Positions 1-4,824 of a DNA stretch of 12,350 nt are shown piece by piece. Position 1 is the stretch's first letter, and each line of letters starts with the position of its first letter. Under the pieces are notes generated by a model. It worked only from the letters and a program-made list of their open reading frames with translations, had not been told where the DNA came from and ran no database searches. The translations under genes were made by a program, and so were the position numbers. The DNA is taken from NCBI GenBank assembly GCA_028690725.1, contig JAQVAR010000018.1:1-12350 (forward strand), in the 5' to 3' direction. Origin of the DNA: Candidatus Iainarchaeum sp. GTDB taxonomy: Archaea > Iainarchaeota > Iainarchaeia > Iainarchaeales > JAAZKV01.

Positions 1-566
1 GTTCTTGTTCTTTCTCCTTGTTTCCATTGAACTGCTAAATGCAAACCCCTTATTTTGTCTTTTAACTCTAAAAAATCTTTTGGATTGATATTACTTTCAA
101 TTGAGTGACAAGTATCAATAACCAAACCAAGCAAAGGATTTTTTTCTAATAATTTTTTTAGATCTTGTACTGTTTGAAAACCCTTGTTGTGTTCTTTAGA
201 ATTCAAGTTTTCAACACAATTTTTAAAATCATAATCTAAAACCGAATAATCTTTTATTGTATTTGGGTGAAAAACTAGATAATCAGCATTAATTTTTCTT
301 GCTATTCTAGAACCTTTTTCAATCACTTTTTTTGTAACCAAATTATTAGTATATTCTATTTCATGAAAAGGCATGTGGATTGACTTAAACTTTAATGATT
401 GAATAAATTCTAAACAATCTTTTTCAAAATCAAAATCCAACAAATCTTTAGGTGTAGCAAATAACAATTCTATTCCGTCAACATTTTGTTTTTGAATAAA
501 CCTTATCGCTTCGCTATAACTTAATTTTAAATCATAACAAGCCCCAACAGAAATAGCTATAATCAT
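1..566 (-). CDS. TIM-barrel sugar phosphate isomerase/endonuclease IV-like protein (3' end beyond window)
   Basis: An open frame reads from an ATG at 566 leftward to the window edge without a stop, giving 188 codons of a truncated protein. The visible residues line up with the AP-endonuclease-2 / xylose-isomerase-like TIM barrel: His64, His100 (in VFHPN), Glu119 (in CVENLN), Asp151 and His154 (in VIDTCHS) and His176 (in RGLHLA). These correspond to the metal ligands of endonuclease IV-type barrels, and the Asp-x2-His spacing is exact. Family members either cleave DNA at abasic sites or isomerise/epimerise sugars, and the fragment does not decide which. It follows the UbiA gene by 54 bp on the same strand. 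A T/A-rich TATA-like stretch around 587-597 could give it a leaderless start of its own. The ATG choice is supported by the beta-strand-like MIIAISVG opening. Confidence 0.8.
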   Translation of the reverse strand, partial: MIIAISVGACYDLKLSYSEAIRFIQKQNVDGIELLFATPKDLLDFDFEKDCLEFIQSLKFKSIHMPFHEIEYTNNLVTKKVIEKGSRIARKINADYLVFHPNTIKDYSVLDYDFKNCVENLNSKEHNKGFQTVQDLKKLLEKNPLLGLVIDTCHSIESNINPKDFLELKDKIRGLHLAVQWKQGERTR

Positions 567-620
567 AATTAATTTTTAGCCAGATTAGTTTTTTTAAACA
601 AGTGTTTTTTTGTAAGTTAG

Positions 621-1463
621 TTAGATTAGGTTCAGAATTATGATTATCGTTTCACACACGAGAATTAATATTACTATTTTATAGAATATTTGTCTATCAT
701 AAACCAAGTTTTTTGTTTGTCTGAATTTATTAGTATAAAAAATTAGTGGGATTATTACAAATAAAAGAATTGAATAAAAAACGTTTAGTGTTTTTGATAA
801 TATTGCAAATGCAATTATTGAGAATGCGAATATTTCTATTAAAATTATTAAGTTTGTTGTTTGATTTTTTCCAATAACTACTGGTAAAGATGCCACTTTG
901 TGGATTCCATCTCCTAACAAATCTTCAAAATCTTTTACAAAAGATAATCCAATTCCTAGCACAAATAAGAAAAAGAATATTGTTGTGTTCATTGGATTAC
1001 TTGGATATAAACTCCAACCAGCTAATGGGCAAAGTAATGCGTATAATATTGCTCCGCTAAAATTTCCTATAATAAACTTTTTTTTCAAATAAACTGGTTT
1101 GTATGAATAAAGGAATGTAAGTATTGTTGCAATTAAGATTATTATTAGTGTTGTAGTGCCTAAAAATAATCCAAGAATAATTGCTATTCCATAAAATATT
1201 ATTGTTAATATTATTGCTTGGGTGTCTGTTATTTTTCCTGAAACCAGTGGTCTTTCGGGCTTGTTTATTTTATCTATTTCTTTGTCTGAAACAGCATTGA
1301 ATGTGTTGAATGCAGCTACAATACAAGTTAGTGCAATTGCTAGAATAATGAATTGTTGGTCTGGGAGTTTGTTTATTGTTACCACTGCGCCTAAAAAAGC
1401 ACCGAATAATGCTAGTGGGATGTATTGGGGTGTTATTAATCCGATTAAATCATTTATTCGCAT
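621..1463 (-). CDS. UbiA-family prenyltransferase, probable digeranylgeranylglyceryl phosphate synthase
   Basis: This 280-aa polytopic membrane enzyme of the UbiA superfamily has about eight hydrophobic segments. The first Asp-rich motif is complete (N56-x3-D60-x3-D64, followed by K-P-E-R-P at 68-72). The second is KDFEDLLGD at 177-185, with the Y-S-Y-K-P loop at 119-123 between them. This pattern, with the ERPLVSG segment, is typical of archaeal (S)-2,3-di-O-geranylgeranylglyceryl phosphate synthase. That enzyme adds the second geranylgeranyl chain to geranylgeranylglyceryl phosphate in archaeal ether-lipid synthesis. Other UbiA roles (quinone or heme O synthesis) are possible, but the Asp motifs and length favour the lipid role. 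It starts 5 bp after the V4R gene stop, so it is probably co-transcribed. No clear SD precedes the ATG. Confidence 0.85.
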   Translation of the reverse strand: MRINDLIGLITPQYIPLALFGAFLGAVVTINKLPDQQFIILAIALTCIVAAFNTFNAVSDKEIDKINKPERPLVSGKITDTQAIILTIIFYGIAIILGLFLGTTTLIIILIATILTFLYSYKPVYLKKKFIIGNFSGAILYALLCPLAGWSLYPSNPMNTTIFFFLFVLGIGLSFVKDFEDLLGDGIHKVASLPVVIGKNQTTNLIILIEIFAFSIIAFAILSKTLNVFYSILLFVIIPLIFYTNKFRQTKNLVYDRQIFYKIVILILVCETIIIILNLI

Positions 1464-1468
1464 AATAA

Positions 1469-2041
1469 TTATTTAATTCCAAGCTTTTTATATTGTTCTT
1501 CTCGCAGTTTTTTTATTTTTTCAGGGTTACTAACAACAAATTCACAATAAGGATCGCCTTTTGCTATACATTTTGTTTCAATGCATTCTAAGTCTGCATT
1601 AAATGATGCTGAAAATCCTCCTGCGATGAATCCACTTACCAAAAAATCTACTGGATAATTAGTTTTTCCATATGTTTTTGCAAATGGAATTTCTTTAAAA
1701 TGTGCTACATATTCGTTTTTTTCAAAATCTATTTTTGCGATTTCAATTTTTCCCCAACCTGACATTGATACTATTCTTGTTTGCCAGTTTATTATTTGTC
1801 TTTTGTCTTTGAAACCTTCTTTTTTAATAAAATTTTGATTATATTCTTTTGAACCTTCTTTTGTTGCTTTATAAATTTTTTCAAATGCTTTTTTGTAACC
1901 CACTTCATTGATAGTATCTTTTTGCCATTCTCTTAAAACAAATGTTGGAATAATGTTCATGGGTATGTTCCAAACTTTTATTTCGCCATCACTAATATTC
2001 AAGAATTTTGCAAACTTAAACATTTCAAACAAATTTGGCAT
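1469..2041 (-). CDS. V4R (4-vinyl reductase) domain protein
   Basis: A 190-aa soluble protein. Its C-terminal third carries the V4R signature: a Gly-rich SGFIAGGFSASF segment (about 134-145), then E-C-x-E-x-K-C with C153, E155 and C158, then A-K-G-D-P-Y-C-E-F with C166. V4R domains bind small molecules (hydrocarbons, or tetrapyrroles in the BchJ relatives) and share a fold with TRAPP Bet3 subunits. The three cysteines are the positions that can bind metal in this family. The N-terminal 110 residues are not recognised. The ATG lies 2 bp after the stop of the KaiC-like gene, and the UbiA gene starts 5 bp after this stop, indicating one transcript. A ligand-sensing partner of the ATPase is a reasonable inference; the ligand is unknown. 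Confidence 0.85.
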   Translation of the reverse strand: MPNLFEMFKFAKFLNISDGEIKVWNIPMNIIPTFVLREWQKDTINEVGYKKAFEKIYKATKEGSKEYNQNFIKKEGFKDKRQIINWQTRIVSMSGWGKIEIAKIDFEKNEYVAHFKEIPFAKTYGKTNYPVDFLVSGFIAGGFSASFNADLECIETKCIAKGDPYCEFVVSNPEKIKKLREEQYKKLGIK

Positions 2042-2043
2042 TT

Positions 2044-2766
2044 TTACTCACTCGATTTTACGATTATTCCTTTTTTTGTCATTTCGAAAGAGTATATTCC
2101 TGATTTTTGTTTTGTTAATCTAATTTTTGGGATTGTTAATGTTCTAAATCCTTCTTCTCCTTCAACAGAATGTAATACTATTATTGCATCACACAAGAAT
2201 TCTGACAAAGTATCTCTACTATATCCGTCTTGTCCATGAATTATTTCACTTGTTAACATTGCTGTTGCTTTTGTGTTTCTTATTGTGTCAAGAATTAATT
2301 TTACTTTCATTCTAGCAAGATTTTCAGAATCAATTGGAACAGGTATTACAGAATCCATTATTTGTTGTGCTGTAAAATTTGCGGATTGATTTGATGGACC
2401 ACTAGTTAAAGATGCTAATGAATCAACCACTATAAATTCAGAATTAATTTTTTTCGCTTCTTTTTGTATTGTGCTCATAACATCAGGATCATTAGGATCT
2501 AAGAATAATAATTTTAATTTTCCATTTAATTTTTTGATATCTAAACCAAATTGAGTTAATTGTTCTTCTAAAATTTTTTCGGTTTGTTCAAAAGAAACAT
2601 ATAATGCTAGTTTTCCTTTTGCCGCCACGTTATATGCGGCTTGCATACAAAAAATACTTTTTCCAGTACCTGGATTTCCACTAACTAGTGTTAAACTTCC
2701 TTGTGGAAGACCACCTTCTATTAATTCATCAAAACCATTTATTCCTGTTGCAATTCGATTAACCAT
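2044..2766 (-). CDS. KaiC-like RecA-superfamily ATPase (single domain)
   Basis: A 240-aa protein with one KaiC/RadA-type ATPase domain. It opens with the family's T-G-I-N-G-F-D-E-L-I-x-G-G-L-P motif (7-21). The Walker A motif is GNPGTGKS at 30-37, the glutamate after strand 2 is E60 (S-F-E-Q), and the Walker B motif is FIVVDSL with D115. KaiC proper has paired catalytic glutamates; here the second is Q61. The ST-rich stretch GQDGYSRDTLSEFLCDAIIVL and the C-terminal K-I-R-L-T-K-Q-K are also typical. Archaea carry many such single-domain proteins, mostly of unknown function in signalling. The start is fixed by an AGGAGG SD at 2773-2778 and a TATA box at 2801-2810. It is the first gene of the minus-strand run and is followed at 2 bp by the V4R gene. 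Confidence 0.9.
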   Translation of the reverse strand: MVNRIATGINGFDELIEGGLPQGSLTLVSGNPGTGKSIFCMQAAYNVAAKGKLALYVSFEQTEKILEEQLTQFGLDIKKLNGKLKLLFLDPNDPDVMSTIQKEAKKINSEFIVVDSLASLTSGPSNQSANFTAQQIMDSVIPVPIDSENLARMKVKLILDTIRNTKATAMLTSEIIHGQDGYSRDTLSEFLCDAIIVLHSVEGEEGFRTLTIPKIRLTKQKSGIYSFEMTKKGIIVKSSE

Positions 2767-2772
2767 ATTAAT

Positions 2773-2778
2773 CCTCCT
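2773..2778 (-). promoter_or_regulatory. Strong Shine-Dalgarno site (AGGAGG) of the KaiC-like gene
   Basis: Read on the minus strand, AGGAGG lies 6 bases before the ATG at 2766. It matches the anti-SD of archaeal 16S rRNA and confirms this start. Confidence 0.85.
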
Positions 2779-2797
2779 TTAGAAAGAGTATACAAAA

Positions 2798-2812
2798 CAA
2801 ATATATAAAACT
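2798..2812. promoter_or_regulatory. Divergent promoter region with TATA box
   Basis: On the minus strand TTTTATATAT (2810-2801) is a near-consensus archaeal TATA box. It would place transcription start near 2780, giving the KaiC-like gene a short leader containing its SD. On the plus strand the same bases read ATATATAAAA about 30 bp before the ATG at 2837, so one box may serve a leaderless start of the 71-aa gene as well. A single AT-rich core for both directions is an inference from spacing. Confidence 0.55.
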
Positions 2813-2836
2813 TCTGACTTTAGTATTTTGATTAAA

Positions 2837-3052
2837 ATGAGTATTTCTATCCCTCTATTTGAACAAGGCCCAAAATTTAGTTTTGAAGAAGGAAAAAAAA
2901 TTCAAAAATATTATTGGAAAGATGTAAAATTTCGAAATAAATTTAATGGTATTAGAAATGCTTGGTTATTTCAAAAAATCTCTGTTTCTACAGCAGTTGA
3001 ATTAATAAAAAAAGAATTAAAAAAAGCAGAAGAAAAAAATAAATCTAATTGA
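2837..3052 (+). CDS. Small basic protein of unknown function (71 aa)
   Basis: A 71-aa Lys/Glu-rich soluble protein, not recognised. An N-terminal part (1-20) with PLFEQGP is followed by an aromatic, basic stretch (21-45) and a C-terminal amphipathic helix of alternating Lys and Glu (about 50-70). ATG at 2837 is preferred over the in-frame TTG at 2828, because no SD exists and the ATG sits about 30 bp past the TATA-like box, fitting a leaderless transcript. It is divergent from the KaiC-like gene and shares its promoter region, so the two may be co-regulated. The codon pattern resembles its neighbours. It could be a small nucleic-acid-binding protein judging by charge, but there is no motif to support this. 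Confidence 0.6.
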   Translation: MSISIPLFEQGPKFSFEEGKKIQKYYWKDVKFRNKFNGIRNAWLFQKISVSTAVELIKKELKKAEEKNKSN

Positions 3053-3072
3053 AATTTGTAGTGCCTAAAAAG

Positions 3073-3084
3073 TTTTTATATAAG
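3073..3084 (+). promoter_or_regulatory. TATA box of the putative structured RNA
   Basis: TTTTTATATAAG is a near-consensus archaeal TATA box, centred near 3079. A start site 25 bp downstream (about 3105) falls just before the first paired bases of the folded element at 3115. No protein gene starts in the next 250 bp, which suggests that it drives an RNA gene. Confidence 0.6.
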
Positions 3085-3104
3085 TTAACCAATTATACTA
3101 TAAA

Positions 3105-3190
3105 AGGCTGTAAAAAGTAGGGTAATAATAACTATTTTCAGAATATACCCCGGCCGAGCACGGTCGGAAATAGTTCAATACACTACTTCT
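3105..3190 (+). ncRNA. Candidate structured small RNA, unassigned
   Basis: Three nested stems can be drawn. P1 is AAGTAG (3115-3120) with CTACTT (3183-3188). P2 is AACTATTT (3130-3137) with AAATAGTT (3168-3175). P3 is CCGGCCG (3150-3156) with CGGTCGG (3161-3167), including one G-U pair and an AGCA loop. P2 and P3 stack directly on the 3' side but are separated by 12 bases on the 5' side; P1 and P2 are separated by an internal loop of 9 and 7 bases. Bases 3148-3167 contain 17 G/C of 20 in a region otherwise near one quarter GC, which is the usual mark of a stable RNA in an AT-rich genome. It is not a tRNA (no valid T or acceptor arm), has no C/D boxes, and lacks an ACA at the expected place for an H/ACA guide. 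The 5' and 3' ends are estimates. Confidence 0.6.
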
Positions 3191-3389
3191 TTATTTGATA
3201 ATTTCTATGTGTATATTGTGGCTTAAGATCTATTTAAATGTAGCATTATTATTGATTTAATTAAGTTCAAATTTTAATTTCCTTATTAAGTAATTGGGTT
3301 ATATAAATCTACTTGTTTCAGACTGATTTTTGAAAAGCGAATGTTTTTATTATAATTTAACATTAAAATCATTTAAATCGGTTTTAATC
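3191..3389 (+). other. Intergenic region before the small lipoprotein gene
   Basis: No gene was seen in this stretch. With the RNA element it makes a 337-base gap between protein genes. TTATATAAAT at about 3298-3307 is a TATA box candidate that would give a leader of about 60 bases. A second weaker TATA-like run at 3346-3359 would give a nearly leaderless start for the ATG at 3390. An in-frame TTG at 3330 would add 20 residues ahead of the signal peptide and is therefore not favoured. Confidence 0.4.
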
Positions 3390-3836
3390 ATGAAGAAAAT
3401 AACTTTATTTATTTTAATATTATTTTTAATTCTGAGTCTTGGGTGTACTGAAATTAATTTTAAAAGTAACACTTATGATTGTGGTCAAGATTGGGGTTGT
3501 TTTTCAGAGAAGCTACTTTTTTGTGAACCAGCAAGTGTTGAAGTTAAAGAAGTAGTAGGTTTAGGTCGATATTATCATCCTACTATAACTGAATTTTTTA
3601 CGGTGGTTAATTCAAATGTTCAAATATTAAAAAGAGATGAAGATAATTATTGTGTTGTTGATTTTTCAGAACTTGATGAAAAAACTAAAAGTATTTTTCC
3701 TGGAAAAGCTCAAGAATATATTCTAAATAATAGATATTCAAAAGTAAGAGTGTTTTTTACAGCTACTTGTTCTGCTGAATCAGAATATAAATGTAAATCA
3801 ACGCCAATTATTTCTCATATTCGTGAGCTAAAATAA
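3390..3836 (+). CDS. Small predicted lipoprotein, unknown function
   Basis: A 148-aa secreted protein, not recognised. It has an N-terminal K-K, a hydrophobic core (residues 4-17) and a lipobox L-S-L-G-C with lipidation Cys at about 19, so it is probably anchored to the outer face of the membrane. The mature part has at least six more cysteines (CGQDWGC, LFC, NYC, TC, YKC), enough for disulfides in an extracellular protein. ATG at 3390 is chosen because it places the signal peptide at the very N-terminus. It is convergent with the two-helix membrane protein downstream (27 bp between stops). The hydrophobic start, Cys content and length resemble other small DPANN-type lipoproteins of unknown role. 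Confidence 0.7.
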   Translation: MKKITLFILILFLILSLGCTEINFKSNTYDCGQDWGCFSEKLLFCEPASVEVKEVVGLGRYYHPTITEFFTVVNSNVQILKRDEDNYCVVDFSELDEKTKSIFPGKAQEYILNNRYSKVRVFFTATCSAESEYKCKSTPIISHIRELK

Positions 3837-3863
3837 TTATTTAATAGATTATCTGATAATTAA

Positions 3864-4229
3864 CTATTCTTTAGTTTTATATTTCAATTCTAATTCTTTG
3901 ATTTTCCCATCAAGTTTTAATCTATTTCCTGAACTTATTATTTGTTCTCGTAAAAATTTTAATCTCTCATTATTAGATGTGTTTTGAAGTTGTTCTATAA
4001 CAAGGATTATTGCAATAAAACTTATTCCAAGTGTTAGCAGTGGTTCTCTGAGTGGAGTAATAATTGAATTTGGAATAAAATAGAGAAATAGTGAGATTAA
4101 AATAAATATGAGTCCTGCATATCCTCCAATTACTCTACGAAGTTCATAGTTTTTGTTTTCTTTTAATCCTTTTTCGTATATATCTAAATAATTGTTTATG
4201 AAATAATCATCTACTTCTTTTTTGTCCAT
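3864..4229 (-). CDS. Small two-helix membrane protein, unknown function
   Basis: A 121-aa protein, not recognised. A charged N-terminal helix (1-32) is followed by two transmembrane segments: about 34-52 (IGGYAGLIFILISLFLYFI) and about 63-81 (EPLLTLGISFIAIILVIEQ). A hydrophilic, probably coiled C-terminal tail (82-121) is rich in Lys, Glu and Leu. Both ends are likely cytoplasmic. A TATA-like TTAAATAAAC around 4246-4255 on the minus strand lies about 25 bp before the ATG, and no SD is present, so translation is probably leaderless. It is divergent from the 4419-6082 cassette, with 189 bp of extremely AT-rich DNA between them. Confidence 0.65.
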   Translation of the reverse strand: MDKKEVDDYFINNYLDIYEKGLKENKNYELRRVIGGYAGLIFILISLFLYFIPNSIITPLREPLLTLGISFIAIILVIEQLQNTSNNERLKFLREQIISSGNRLKLDGKIKELELKYKTKE

Positions 4230-4294
4230 AATTACTTTATGTTGCTTGTTTATTTAATTATTTGTGTTATGTATAATGAACACATCAACAAAAA

Positions 4295-4345
4295 ATATAA
4301 AAATATTATAAAATAATAAACAATTGTATTATATTTTTATAAACA
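4295..4345. repeat. AT-only inverted repeat region upstream of the ATPase cassette
   Basis: TATAAAAATAT at 4296-4306 is mirrored by ATATTTTTATA at 4331-4341, with further imperfect pairing inside. TTTTTATAAA-like words recur at 4335-4344 and 4346-4355. The stretch has almost no G or C. It could be an easily melted element, for example an origin for the replication-type cassette beside it, but AT-only repeats also arise readily by chance in such DNA. Confidence 0.3.
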
Positions 4346-4367
4346 TTTTTATAAAATAGTAAAAATA

Positions 4368-4377
4368 TGGCATGCCA
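4368..4377. promoter_or_regulatory. Palindrome TGGCATGCCA, candidate operator
   Basis: A perfect 10-bp palindrome with six G/C bases in a nearly G/C-free intergenic region. It ends 11 bp before the TATA box of the cassette (4389-4396), a position where an archaeal activator or repressor could act. Confidence 0.4.
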
Positions 4378-4388
4378 CTTGCATAATA

Positions 4389-4396
4389 TTTATATA
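4389..4396 (+). promoter_or_regulatory. TATA box of the 4419-6082 cassette
   Basis: TTTATATA is centred about 26 bp before the ATG at 4419. This is the distance expected when transcription starts on the start codon itself, so the first gene is predicted to have a leaderless mRNA. No SD is present upstream of 4419. Confidence 0.65.
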
Positions 4397-4418
4397 TGAT
4401 GAAAGTTGCTATTTAATT

Positions 4419-4598
4419 ATGAATTATAAATTTTCGAATATTATTGAGCTTTTACAGCAAATTCCAAAAGAAAAAGTAAAACAAGACACAGAATTTCAAG
4501 AAATTTACAAATATTTGAAACTATTATTTGAAGAAAAAGATGAGAGCCAAAAGGCTCTCAATTGTAATGGTGATCTAATTGAGGAATTTAGCAAATAA
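4419..4598 (+). CDS. Small hypothetical protein, first gene of the ATPase cassette (59 aa)
   Basis: A 59-codon ORF from ATG at 4419 to TAA at 4598. The protein is soluble, helical and Lys/Glu-rich (residues 8-42 look like one or two amphipathic helices, NIIELLQQIPKEKV then EIYKYLKLLFEEK), with one Cys near 49 in A-L-N-C-N-G. No family is recognised. Support comes from the leaderless-spaced TATA box at 4389 and from the next gene starting inside it (20-base overlap), its SD being part of this gene's codons. An 8-bp perfect hairpin lies in codons 41-48. Translation through that hairpin may control access to the next start. Small proteins in this position on plasmids are often copy-number or DNA-binding regulators, but nothing in the sequence proves that here. 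Confidence 0.6.
   Translation: MNYKFSNIIELLQQIPKEKVKQDTEFQEIYKYLKLLFEEKDESQKALNCNGDLIEEFSK
4541..4560 (+). repeat. 8-bp perfect hairpin within the 59-aa gene
   Basis: TGAGAGCC (4541-4548) and GGCTCTCA (4553-4560) are separated by AAAA, giving a stable stem-loop in mRNA. It ends 8 bases before the SD (4569-4575) of the zinc-ribbon gene. It is not followed by a T-run, so it is not a typical terminator. Confidence 0.6.
4569..4575 (+). promoter_or_regulatory. Shine-Dalgarno site GGTGATC that selects a TTG start
   Basis: GGTGATC is a seven-base match to the archaeal SD consensus GGAGGTGATC and ends 3 bases before TTG at 4579. This is the usual geometry for that part of the SD. It is the main reason for accepting a TTG start inside the preceding gene. 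Confidence 0.65.
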
Positions 4599-4824
4599 AA
4601 GCAAAGGGTTCAACCCATACAAAAATTGTGCCAGATGCGGATGTAATGGTGTGGTGAAGAAGTGGATTATACATTTTGCATATAATCGGAAGGCTAAAGT
4701 TTGCGCTCCATGTATAGAAAAGCTTGGCGGAGTAGAAAATACTCGCATCTGGTTAGAAAAAAATTCTATTTTTTCCCATTCTGGGAAATTAATCAACTTT
4801 AAAAGAGGTGGTTTTAATGAGTGA
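4579..4824 (+). CDS. Small zinc-ribbon-like protein, TTG start
   Basis: An 81-aa protein with two Cys pairs spaced like a zinc ribbon: C17-x2-C20 (plus C22) and C42-x2-C45, with basic and aromatic residues between (VVKKWIIHFAYNRKAKV). It is probably a small nucleic-acid- or protein-binding zinc protein; the exact family is not recognised. No ATG or GTG lies ahead of the first Cys pair in a usable place, and the SD GGTGATC at 4569-4575 points to TTG 4579. It overlaps the 59-aa gene by 20 bases upstream and the ATPase gene by 8 bases downstream, so the three are almost certainly co-translated. Its base composition is somewhat richer in G than its neighbours. A zinc protein beside a replication-type ATPase suggests a DNA-binding partner, which is inference. 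Confidence 0.7.
   Translation: MRNLANKSKGFNPYKNCARCGCNGVVKKWIIHFAYNRKAKVCAPCIEKLGGVENTRIWLEKNSIFSHSGKLINFKRGGFNE
4805..4810 (+). promoter_or_regulatory. Shine-Dalgarno site GAGGTG of the ATPase gene
   Basis: GAGGTG lies 6 bases before ATG 4817 and matches the archaeal SD. The in-frame GTG at 4808 overlaps this SD and is therefore unlikely to be the start. Confidence 0.75.

Noticed and set aside
3115..3188. The structured element as a tRNA (TTCAATAC resembles a T-loop)
   Set aside because: No 5-bp T stem pairs around the loop, there is no D-arm, and the acceptor pairing is only 6 bp with mismatches beyond.
4607..4617. GGGTTCAACCC as a tRNA T-arm or an integration site remnant
   Set aside because: The flanks do not pair as a tRNA, it encodes conserved-looking K-G-F-N-P residues of the zinc-ribbon gene, and no second copy was seen in the window.
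4575..4796. Minus-strand ORF of 73 codons
   Set aside because: It is antisense to the zinc-ribbon gene, which has Cys pairs, an SD and operon context.
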